A stretch of DNA of 5,057 nucleotides, taken from contig CALAHA010000308.1 of the NCBI GenBank assembly GCA_937891565.1, positions 1 to 5,057 on the forward strand, read 5' to 3'. A program made the translations under genes and the position numbers. The stretch comes from an uncultured Ilumatobacter sp. (GTDB taxonomy: Bacteria > Actinomycetota > Acidimicrobiia > Acidimicrobiales > Ilumatobacteraceae). The stretch's first letter is position 1; every line of letters begins with the position of its first letter. Positions 1 to 5,057 of the stretch are shown one piece after another. The notes below the pieces were generated by a model. It was not told the origin of the DNA. It saw nothing but the letters and a program-made list of their open reading frames with translations, and searched no databases.

Positions 1-20
1 GGGGTAATCATCAAGCCTGT

Positions 21-425
21 TTAGGCCTTGGCCGGACGGTAGCCGTCCGCAACGGCGTTGGCCGCAGTGGCATAGCAACGCTCGGCCTTGGTGCGGTCGT
101 AGAAGCGGCCGCCTGGGACGTGGAAGATCCCTGAGTTGTTGTTTGCTTTGATCAGGTGCGAGTCAGGGCACGAACCGTCAGCCTGCGGCGGCAACCACGG
201 TTCGTTCGCAGTATCGGAACGCGCAGCTGGCGCGTCGACGAGATCATTGACCATTGTCGCCATTGCCGGAGCGTTGTTGGCTGGCTCAAGTGGCGGCCAT
301 TCCGGCGGTGACGGAGGTGTCGGCGGCGCAGTGCGATCTCGCCACCACGACCATATGACTCCGCCGACGGCACCGATCAGCACAAGCCAAAGGGATCGAC
401 GAACCGCTGTCACCATCCAGGTCAT
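21..425 (-). CDS. Small membrane-anchored protein with C-terminal sunset-type domain
   Basis: This is a 134-residue protein of unknown function. A hydrophobic segment at about residues 11-28 (SLWLVLIGAVGGVIWSWW) is preceded by Arg residues and reads as one membrane anchor or uncleaved signal anchor. A Pro-rich linker follows (about 33-50), then a low-complexity Ala/Asp region. The C-terminal part (about 85-134) carries C86-P, an IKANNNSGIFHVPGG block, FYDRT, C117 and a final GYRPAK. From memory this matches the 'sunset domain' of small actinobacterial proteins, in which two Cys and one His are conserved; here these would be C86, H102 and C117. Metal binding is only a guess. The domain probably lies outside the membrane. 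ATG at 423-425 is chosen because a -10-like box lies six bases upstream; Met4 is an alternative start. It lies downstream of leuA on the same strand but is separated by a large hairpin, so it is probably transcribed separately. Confidence 0.85.
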   Translation of the reverse strand: MTWMVTAVRRSLWLVLIGAVGGVIWSWWRDRTAPPTPPSPPEWPPLEPANNAPAMATMVNDLVDAPAARSDTANEPWLPPQADGSCPDSHLIKANNNSGIFHVPGGRFYDRTKAERCYATAANAVADGYRPAKA

Positions 426-431
426 ACATCC

Positions 432-437
432 AACCTA
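432..437 (-). promoter_or_regulatory. Candidate -10 box for a leaderless transcript of the sunset-domain gene
   Basis: On the minus strand TAGGTT (a TANNNT box) is followed by six bases and then the ATG, so transcription would begin at or next to the start codon. No convincing -35 element is seen. Within the same bases, AGG lies eight bases before the ATG and could instead act as a weak ribosome binding site, so the two readings cannot be separated by eye. Confidence 0.35.
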
Positions 438-443
438 GTCAGA

Positions 444-535
444 CCAGCGTTCGGTCTCACCGCGTCTGCGTGATGGTTTTGGCCGAAATGAGCACCAAAA
501 ACATCACGCAGACCAGAGGTCGGCAGGAACGCTGG
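444..535. repeat. Nested inverted repeat filling the leuA/sunset-gene gap
   Basis: The outer arms CCAGCGTTC (444-452) and GAACGCTGG (527-535) are perfect 9-bp complements. Inside them, GTCTGCGTGATG (464-475) and CATCACGCAGAC (502-513) are perfect 12-bp complements. After one G/A mismatch the inner stem continues with TTTTGG (477-482) against CCAAAA (495-500). The apical loop is 12 bases (483-494). The segments between outer and inner arms (453-463 and 514-526) do not pair with each other. It covers 92 of the 112 bases between the two genes and begins three bases after the leuA stop. It could be a leuA 3' processing or termination hairpin, a REP/MITE-like dispersed element, or a protein-binding palindrome. 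No flanking target duplication is evident. Confidence 0.85.
464..513 (-). terminator. Long hairpin downstream of leuA, possible non-canonical terminator
   Basis: This is the inner stem of the nested repeat: 12 bp, one mismatch, then 6 bp, with a 12-base loop. Lying 24 bases past the leuA stop codon and ahead of the next gene on the same strand, it is well placed to end or protect leuA mRNA. No U tract follows the stem in the minus direction (the next bases are GCGGTGAGACC), so it is not a standard intrinsic terminator. Termination by U-less hairpins has been proposed in actinobacteria. A role in 3'-end stability is equally possible. Confidence 0.4.
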
Positions 536-537
536 CG

Positions 538-2286
538 TTATCGGTGCTGGCGCTGACGCTCGAACGCGGCGAGGACGGCGCGCAACGAGGCGGTGGTGAT
601 GCTTGGATCGGTGCCGATGCCCCAGCGAACGTTGCCGTTGCCGTCGACGGTCTCGAGGTAGGCGACGGCGCGTGCGTCAGCGCCTTGGCCGATGGCGTGC
701 TCGGCGTAGTCGAGCACGTCGAAATCGCCGCCGACCGATCCACCAAACTCATCGGTCAGTGCAGCGACAAAGGCTTCGACCGGTCCGTCGCCTGTCCCGT
801 GCAACGAATGCGCCGCACCTTCGACCTCGAGTTGCACCTGAATTGTGGTGGTGCCGCCGTCATCGCTCGAGGCGCTGTGCAGCTCATGGCTGCGCAGTCT
901 CATTGTGGGTGTTGCGGGCATGTACTCGTCCTGGAATGCATCCCACATCACAACGGGCGTGATCTCGGTGCCTGAATCCTCGGTGATGTGCTGGATGGTT
1001 TTGGAGAACTCGATCTGGAGCCGGCGCGGCAGGTCGAAGCCGTGCTCGGTCTTCATCACGTAGGCGACGCCGCCCTTACCGGACTGGCTGTTGACGCGAA
1101 TGACTGCTTCGTAGGTACGACCAACGTGCTTCGGGTCGATCGGCAGGTATGGCACGGCGAACATTGGATACCCGCCAGAGATTGTGTCCCGAGTGGCATC
1201 GAGGGCATCGAGGCCTTTCTTAATCGCGTCCTGGTGGCTCCCGGAGAACGCGGTGTACACGAGGTCGCCCACGTAGGGGTGACGAGGCGAGACCGGGAGC
1301 CGGTTGCAGTACTCGGCGGTGCGGCGCAGCGCATCGATGTCGGAGATGTCGAGCTTCGGGTCGACACCGTTCATGAACAGGTTCATTGCCAGGTTGACAA
1401 CATCGACGTTGCCGGTGCGCTCACCGTTGCCGAAGAGCGTGCCCTCGACGCGGTCGGCGCCGGCCATGACGCCGAACTCGGCCGCAGCGACGGCGCAGCC
1501 GCGGTCGTTGTGCGGGTGGAGCGAAATAAGGACCGATGTGCGGTCGCGGATCGTCCGGCCGAACCACTCGATGACGTCGCCGTAGACGTTGGGGGAGTAG
1601 CACTCGACGGTTGCTGGCAGGTTCAAGATGATTGGATCGTCAGGCGTCGGGTTAATCACGTCCATGACGGCCTCGCATACCTCGATGGCGTAGTCGGGCT
1701 CGGTCAGCGTGAAGCTCTCGGGGCTGTACTCGTAACGGATTTCGGTCGCTGACCCGTCGAGTCGGTCTGGTAGCGCAGCCTCATGTTCTTTGCAGAGCGT
1801 GGCACCGGTGACGGCGATCTGCTTGATCTGCTCTTGATCGAGGCCGAACACCACTTCACGCTGGAGCGGGTTCGTCGAGTTGTAAAAGTGGACGATTGCT
1901 CGTGGAGCGCCGCGTAGGCCCTCGAACGTGCGAGCAATCAGCTCAGGCCGGCACTGGACGAGTACTTGGATCCAGACATCGTCCGGAATCAGGTCATCCT
2001 CGATCAGGAGCCGGAGGAAGTCGAAGTCGGGTTGGCTCGCTGAGGGGAAGCCGATTTCGATTTCTTTGAAGCCCATGGCAACGAGTTCGGTGAACATCTT
2101 GAGCTTGCGGGCTGGGTCCATTGGATCGATCAAGGCCTGGTTGCCGTCGCGCAGATCGACTGAGCACCAGAGCGGTGCCGTGTCGATGACTTGGTCGGGC
2201 CAGGTGCGATCGGTGAGCTTGATTGGAATAAACGGCGTGTACTTGTCGAACGGCATCTGCTTCGGCGTGCTGGGTGTCGGAGGCAT
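538..2286 (-). CDS. leuA: 2-isopropylmalate synthase
   Basis: LeuA condenses acetyl-CoA with 2-oxoisovalerate to give 2-isopropylmalate, the first committed step of leucine biosynthesis in the cytoplasm. The 582-residue product has a TIM-barrel catalytic domain (about 35-320) with DLRDGNQ at 44-50, GFPSASQ-DFDF at 79-90, the metal-binding HPHNDRG at 257-263 (H257, H259, with D47 as the other expected metal ligand) and GNGERTGN at 286-293. SGSHQDAIKKGLD (348-360) and RVNSQSGKGG (397-406) belong to the following subdomain, which helps shape the active site. The C-terminal region (about 475-582, with HGTGDGPVEAF) is the leucine-binding regulatory domain, so feedback inhibition is expected. Length and motifs fit the long actinobacterial type, not the shorter E. 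coli form. ATG at 2284-2286 is chosen because GAGAG lies five bases upstream and because the longer in-frame start, a TTG at 2347-2349, falls inside the attenuator U tract. Expression is probably controlled by the leader at 2341-2448. Confidence 0.97.
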   Translation of the reverse strand: MPPTPSTPKQMPFDKYTPFIPIKLTDRTWPDQVIDTAPLWCSVDLRDGNQALIDPMDPARKLKMFTELVAMGFKEIEIGFPSASQPDFDFLRLLIEDDLIPDDVWIQVLVQCRPELIARTFEGLRGAPRAIVHFYNSTNPLQREVVFGLDQEQIKQIAVTGATLCKEHEAALPDRLDGSATEIRYEYSPESFTLTEPDYAIEVCEAVMDVINPTPDDPIILNLPATVECYSPNVYGDVIEWFGRTIRDRTSVLISLHPHNDRGCAVAAAEFGVMAGADRVEGTLFGNGERTGNVDVVNLAMNLFMNGVDPKLDISDIDALRRTAEYCNRLPVSPRHPYVGDLVYTAFSGSHQDAIKKGLDALDATRDTISGGYPMFAVPYLPIDPKHVGRTYEAVIRVNSQSGKGGVAYVMKTEHGFDLPRRLQIEFSKTIQHITEDSGTEITPVVMWDAFQDEYMPATPTMRLRSHELHSASSDDGGTTTIQVQLEVEGAAHSLHGTGDGPVEAFVAALTDEFGGSVGGDFDVLDYAEHAIGQGADARAVAYLETVDGNGNVRWGIGTDPSITTASLRAVLAAFERQRQHR

Positions 2287-2298
2287 AACTTCTCTCAA
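2287..2298 (-). promoter_or_regulatory. Ribosome binding site deciding the leuA start
   Basis: The minus strand reads TTGAGAGAAGTT directly before ATG. The purine run GAGAG (2292-2296) stands five bases from the start codon. It supports the start at 2286 over the upstream TTG inside the terminator. Confidence 0.6.
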
Positions 2299-2340
2299 TG
2301 GGAACGTGAGGGTTGATGTGGCGATCGTCGGTCGGGGTCG

Positions 2341-2369
2341 AAAAAGCAAAAACCCCCCGGCCGGAGGGG
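2341..2369 (-). terminator. leuA attenuator: intrinsic terminator in the leader
   Basis: On the minus strand CCCCTC (2364-2369) can pair with GGGGGG (2353-2358), with one T-G pair, around a CGGCC loop. The stem is followed at once by TTTTTGCTTTTT (2341-2352). This is a standard intrinsic terminator, but it lies 55 bases ahead of the leuA start and downstream of a short Leu/Ile-rich ORF, so it is best read as a conditional attenuator. Upstream C-rich bases (2370-2376) may extend or shift the 5' arm. Confidence 0.85.
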
Positions 2370-2379
2370 CGGAGGGTGC

Positions 2380-2407
2380 GGGCAGGCGCGAAAGAATGCG
2401 GCTGCCC
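2380..2407 (-). promoter_or_regulatory. Leader hairpin starting at the leader-peptide stop codon
   Basis: On the minus strand GGGCAG (2402-2407) pairs with CTGCCC (2380-2385). After a C/C mismatch, CGC (2398-2400) pairs with GCG (2387-2389), leaving an eight-base loop (2390-2397). The first G is the last base of the leader stop codon, so a ribosome on the Leu codons or the stop would cover the 5' arm. The freed 3' arm (2382-2389) could instead pair with GCAGCGC near the leader start (2440-2446), with one bulge. This looks like the switching element of the attenuator. A clear mutually exclusive antiterminator was not found by eye. Confidence 0.65.
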
Positions 2408-2448
2408 TACATAAGCAGAAGAAAGCTGGCGATGATCGAGCGCTGCAC
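2407..2448 (-). CDS. leuL: Leucine/isoleucine-rich leader peptide of leuA
   Basis: The short ORF GTG...TAG encodes MQRSIIASFLLLM. It has two consecutive Ile codons (ATC ATC) and three consecutive Leu codons (CTT CTG CTT) just before the stop, then the leader hairpin and terminator ahead of leuA. This is the arrangement of ribosome-mediated attenuation: shortage of charged tRNA-Leu would stall the ribosome and favour read-through. No ribosome binding site precedes the GTG. A TANNNT box ends eight bases upstream, so the message may be leaderless, starting at or one base before GTG. An in-frame ATG at 2503-2505 would give a 32-residue version with further Leu, Ile and Val codons, but it too lacks a binding site and would overlap the proposed promoter. 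The gene symbol is by function and position only. Confidence 0.7.
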   Translation of the reverse strand: MQRSIIASFLLLM

Positions 2449-2455
2449 GAATGTG

Positions 2456-2484
2456 ATGCTAGCACGGGTGGGCGAGAGTAGGAA
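2456..2484 (-). promoter_or_regulatory. Candidate leuA promoter
   Basis: On the minus strand TAGCAT (2456-2461) fits the TANNNT -10 pattern and lies seven bases before the leader GTG. TTCCTA (2479-2484), 17 bases further upstream, is a weak -35 candidate. The -10 call rests mainly on its position ahead of the leader ORF. Confidence 0.45.
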
Positions 2485-2545
2485 CCCACAACCCGACAAC
2501 AGCATGTGGGTGAAACCGGCTGACGGGTGCTGTGAGCGGTACCCT

Positions 2546-2550
2546 GAGGA
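2546..2550 (+). promoter_or_regulatory. Ribosome binding site deciding the helicase start
   Basis: GAGGA lies five bases before ATG at 2556. A GTG at 2532 in the same frame would add eight residues but has no comparable purine run before it. A TACCCT box at 2540-2545 could be a -10 element but has no convincing -35, and it would put the transcript start too close to the ATG for GAGGA to be used. Confidence 0.75.
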
Positions 2551-2555
2551 ACACA

Positions 2556-3881
2556 ATGACAGAAAATACAGCACGACGCGGAGCGCCTCGTCGCAAGCGC
2601 ACGCCACGAGACTCTGATGACTCGTCTCGCGATCACGTCAACACATCGAATCTGACAACGGTCAACGTGTTGCCGCCAGTCGAAGCGCCGACAGGTTTTT
2701 TCGATCTCGGTGTTCCGGCACGGATTGACGACGGCCTTGCGGCTTGCGGATTTGCCCAGCCATTCAACATCCAAACTGAAGCAATTCCCGTCGCCATGCG
2801 CGGCGACGATGTGTGCGGTCGAGCGAAGACCGGATCCGGCAAGACGCTTGCTTTTGGTATTCCGATGCTCGCCCGCATCACCGACAAAGCTGCGCCGACC
2901 AAGCCGCTCGGCCTCGTGCTCGTCCCGACACGCGAATTGGCTATTCAGGTCGCCGAGGTGCTCCAGCCCGTAGCTCAGCACGCAGGTATGAATGTTCTGC
3001 CCGTCTACGGTGGTGCATCTCGTCACCACCAGGTCGAGGAGATGGCGAAGGGCATCGAGCTCGTGATCGCCACGCCGTTGCGCCTCATCGATCTGATCAA
3101 GTCCAACGAGGTCAGCCTCGAAGACGTGCAGATCGTCACGCTCGATGAAGCAGATCGCATGGCCGACGACGGTTTTACCCCGCAGGTCGAGTGGATTCTG
3201 CGCCATTGCATCAACCGCAACCAGACCATGCTGTTCTCGGCAACGCTCGACGGCGACGTCGGGCACCTTATCCGGGCGTATCAAACCGATCCGGTGACGG
3301 TGGCCATCGACGAGGCAACCGACACGGTCGGCAACATGAGCCACCTGTTTCTTGGCATCCACCATATGGATCGTGACAAGGTCATTGGCGCCATCGCTCG
3401 AGGCATTCCGAAGCTGATCGTGTTCTGTCAGACCAAGCGGCAGTGCGACAAGGCCACTGAACGGCTCCAAGAACTCGGCATCGACGCTATGGCGATTCAC
3501 GGTGATCTCCAGCAAAAGACACGTGAGCGCGTGATGCGCTCCTTCGCCGAAGGCAAGCTGCAGATTCTCGTCGCCACCGACGTTGCCGCCCGCGGTATCG
3601 ACATTGACGACATCGGTGCAGTTATCCATTACGAGCCGGCCAAAGACGTCAAGGACTACCTCCACCGTTCTGGCCGAACAGCTCGCGCTGGCCGTGACGG
3701 CTGGGCGATCACGCTGTCTGAGTACAACCAAGTCACCCAGGTTCGCATCCTGCAGCGGATGATGAAGATGGAGCCGACTAAAGCGGTCGACGTGTTCTCG
3801 AACGACAAGCGTCTCGAGCAGCTCGAATCTTTCGGCGACGACATCAAGGCGGCCGCCACGCTGGCGCCGTCCATGTCCTGA
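2556..3881 (+). CDS. DEAD-box ATP-dependent RNA helicase
   Basis: This 441-residue cytoplasmic protein would unwind RNA duplexes with ATP, acting in ribosome assembly, RNA decay or cold adaptation; the exact role cannot be assigned. Residues 1-35 form a basic, Ser/Asp-rich, probably disordered tail. The first RecA domain has a Q motif (F66...IQ 72-73), motif I AKTGSGKT (90-97), Ia PTREL (124-128), GG (152-153), Ib TPLR (173-176), II DEAD (197-200) and III SAT (228-230). The second has IV around VFCQTK (289-294), V ATDVAARGID (340-349) and VI HRSGRTARAG (370-379). Motif Ib is usually TPGR; the Leu in place of Gly is unusual. The C-terminal extension after about residue 400 is short, with no extra RNA-binding domain, so it resembles compact RhlE-like helicases more than DeaD/CsdA. 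It diverges from leuA, with about 107 bases between the leuA leader ORF and this start. All catalytic motifs are present, so it should be active. Confidence 0.95.
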   Translation: MTENTARRGAPRRKRTPRDSDDSSRDHVNTSNLTTVNVLPPVEAPTGFFDLGVPARIDDGLAACGFAQPFNIQTEAIPVAMRGDDVCGRAKTGSGKTLAFGIPMLARITDKAAPTKPLGLVLVPTRELAIQVAEVLQPVAQHAGMNVLPVYGGASRHHQVEEMAKGIELVIATPLRLIDLIKSNEVSLEDVQIVTLDEADRMADDGFTPQVEWILRHCINRNQTMLFSATLDGDVGHLIRAYQTDPVTVAIDEATDTVGNMSHLFLGIHHMDRDKVIGAIARGIPKLIVFCQTKRQCDKATERLQELGIDAMAIHGDLQQKTRERVMRSFAEGKLQILVATDVAARGIDIDDIGAVIHYEPAKDVKDYLHRSGRTARAGRDGWAITLSEYNQVTQVRILQRMMKMEPTKAVDVFSNDKRLEQLESFGDDIKAAATLAPSMS

Positions 3882-3891
3882 CGCCGATCTG

Positions 3892-3919
3892 GCCCATAGC
3901 GGGCTTCGCGCTGGCTTTT
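3892..3919 (+). terminator. Weak terminator candidate in the convergent gap
   Basis: After the helicase stop, GCC (3892-3894) and AGCG (3898-3901) can pair with GGC (3913-3915) and CGCT (3909-3912) around a seven-base loop, with a three-base bulge. TTTT (3916-3919) follows. An alternative small stem is GCCC/GGGC at 3892-3904. The stem is short and the T run overlaps the stop codon of the convergent transporter gene, so the call is tentative. It is the only hairpin with T residues in the 36-bp gap. Confidence 0.35.
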
Positions 3920-5057
3920 AACTGAGTTCGCGCAATCCGCGCTGGCTCACGTACGTGGTGATCACGCCGATCAGGCTGATTAACGCGGCACCGCTGATCG
4001 CTGCGCCTGTGCTCGTCCACGTGGCGATGGCCCCGAGAATCAGCGCACCGAACGGCATGATGCCGAAGGATGTCAGAGCGTAGAGTCCCATGACGCGGCC
4101 CATCAGCGGCTGCGGCGTGTTGGCCTGGATGAGCCCCTGGTTCATGTTGATGTAGAACCCGCCAGCCAGGCCCATGAAGAAGGCGAGGACCAGAACCTGC
4201 CAGAAGTCGGTGGTGCGACCGGTCAGAATGGTGATGGTTGAACCGCAGATCAGTGCACGCTGGAAGGCTGCGCCTTTCTGTTTCATATCGCCCTTGCGCA
4301 TCACCACGACCGAGCTGATTGCGATGCCAATGCCCATGAGCGCGAAGGGCAGGGCGGCATCGCCAGCGGTTCGACCCAGACCGTCTTTGACGTGGGCCTG
4401 CAGCGTGACCATGACCGCAGGGTTGACAGTGAGGCTGGCCATGACCAGCAGGCCGAACAGGACCCGCAGGTTGGCGTCGCCGAGGACGTGACCAAGGGCC
4501 TCCTTCATGTCGGCAATGATTGGTCGCTTCGGCCGCAGGTCAACGTGCGGCGGAACCTCGAGCCGCAAAAGAAAGATGACGCCGGCGAACATCAGGCCGG
4601 ACTGGAACCAGAATGCTCCGTCGAACCCGTACTGATCACCAACGACCTTGGCGAGCACCGGCCCAAGGATCAGCGACAGCGTCATTGCAATGGCGTTCAC
4701 GGCGATCGCGCTGAACAGCTGTTCTTTCGCCACGAGCACGGGGATGAGGGACGAACGGACCGGCTGGCCGATGGCTGAAGCGGCACCGGCAAACAAGGTC
4801 ATCACGATGACCCAGCCGAACGAGATCGTGTCGGCACGAACCAACAGCGCTGTTGCGGCCATCACGGCGCCACCGGTGACCTGGGTCCAGATCAGCATCC
4901 GTCGGCGGTCCCATCGGTCGGCCCAGGCCCCAGCCTGCAGGACGAGTAACGCTGCCGGGAGTCCAAGCGTGAACACCACAATGCCCTGATCGCTTTCGCT
5001 CCGGTTCAGGCCGTCGAGGACCAGCCACCCGAAGACGAACCGTTGCGCGTTGGAGAC
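3918..5057 (-). CDS. MFS transporter, exporter-like, N-terminus beyond the window
   Basis: The frame stays open from the stop at 3918-3920 to the right edge, giving 379 visible residues. Translation upstream of the internal GTG at 4979 continues sensibly (NAQRFVFGWLVLDGLN), so that GTG is not the start and the gene is cut by the window, probably losing 20-50 residues. About eleven hydrophobic segments are visible. Segment 2 is followed by GAWADRWDRRR (43-53), the motif A loop of the major facilitator superfamily. A hydrophilic stretch at about 167-197 is the central cytoplasmic loop between the two six-helix halves. The NQGLIQANTPQPLMGRVMG region (306-324) ahead of the last two helices is typical of the MFS_3 / enterobactin-exporter-like group. 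It should be an inner-membrane proton-coupled exporter of drugs, siderophores or other solutes; the substrate cannot be named. It converges on the helicase and ends 36 bases from it. Confidence 0.9.
   Translation of the reverse strand, partial: VSNAQRFVFGWLVLDGLNRSESDQGIVVFTLGLPAALLVLQAGAWADRWDRRRMLIWTQVTGGAVMAATALLVRADTISFGWVIVMTLFAGAASAIGQPVRSSLIPVLVAKEQLFSAIAVNAIAMTLSLILGPVLAKVVGDQYGFDGAFWFQSGLMFAGVIFLLRLEVPPHVDLRPKRPIIADMKEALGHVLGDANLRVLFGLLVMASLTVNPAVMVTLQAHVKDGLGRTAGDAALPFALMGIGIAISSVVVMRKGDMKQKGAAFQRALICGSTITILTGRTTDFWQVLVLAFFMGLAGGFYINMNQGLIQANTPQPLMGRVMGLYALTSFGIMPFGALILGAIATWTSTGAAISGAALISLIGVITTYVSQRGLRELS

Noticed and set aside
13..27. Small inverted repeat GCCT/AGGC after the sunset-domain gene as a terminator
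   Set aside because: The stem is only four base pairs, overlaps the stop codon, and has no T run on the minus strand.
136..438. A 100-codon plus-strand frame over the sunset-domain gene
   Set aside because: It is antisense to a recognisable domain, with a low-complexity Gly/Ser-rich product.
988..1752. A 254-codon open frame on the plus strand inside leuA
   Set aside because: It is antisense to the conserved catalytic core of leuA, has no recognisable domain, and is the kind of open mirror frame expected in G+C-rich coding DNA.
2407..2607. A 66-codon minus-strand frame as one protein ending in FLLLM
   Set aside because: Its start lies inside the helicase coding region with no ribosome binding site. 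Only the final 13 codons are supported, as the leuA leader peptide.
1928..2617. A 229-codon plus-strand frame spanning the leuA 5' end and leader
   Set aside because: It is Ser/Arg-rich, lacks any motif, crosses the attenuator and the helicase start, and is antisense to the conserved leuA N-terminus.
2295..3731. A 478-codon open frame on the minus strand opposite the helicase
   Set aside because: It runs antisense through every helicase motif and then through the leuA leader and terminator. The product shows no domain. Only its last part overlaps the real leader peptide, in a different reading frame.
4174..4778. Two overlapping plus-strand frames opposite the transporter (4174-4491 and 4392-4778)
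   Set aside because: They mirror the MFS coding sequence and show no domain or ribosome binding site.

Overview
The window holds three complete or near-complete protein genes, one edge-truncated transporter gene, and an amino-acid-responsive leader ahead of leuA. Several traits point to an actinobacterium (Actinomycetota). Base composition is fairly G+C-rich by eye. The 2-isopropylmalate synthase is of the long mycobacterial type. There is a small membrane protein of the 'sunset' domain type, and promoter -10 boxes of the TANNNT form sit about one promoter-length ahead of start codons, as in leaderless transcripts. Acidimicrobiia would fit, but that is a guess from general resemblance.

Layout, left to right. 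(1) 21-425, minus strand: a 134-residue single-pass membrane protein with a C-terminal sunset-type domain. (2) 426-537: a 112-bp gap almost filled by a nested inverted repeat. (3) 538-2286, minus: leuA, the first committed step of leucine synthesis. (4) 2287-2484, minus: the leuA leader. It has a likely promoter, a 13-codon leader ORF starting with GTG and carrying Ile-Ile and Leu-Leu-Leu runs, a stable hairpin starting at its stop codon, and a G+C-rich terminator with U tracts before the leuA start. This is the classic layout of ribosome-mediated attenuation. (5) 2556-3881, plus: a DEAD-box RNA helicase diverging from leuA, with a strong ribosome binding site. (6) 3882-3917: a short convergent gap with a weak hairpin. 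(7) 3918-5057, minus: an MFS drug/solute exporter-like protein whose N-terminus lies beyond the right edge.

The genes do not form one pathway. leuA is regulated by its own leader. The helicase is a general RNA-metabolism protein on a separate transcript. The transporter and the sunset protein have no evident link to either. The two observations most worth pursuing are the apparently leaderless leader peptide of the leuA attenuator and the nested palindrome downstream of leuA. No mobile element, CRISPR array, tRNA or rRNA was seen.
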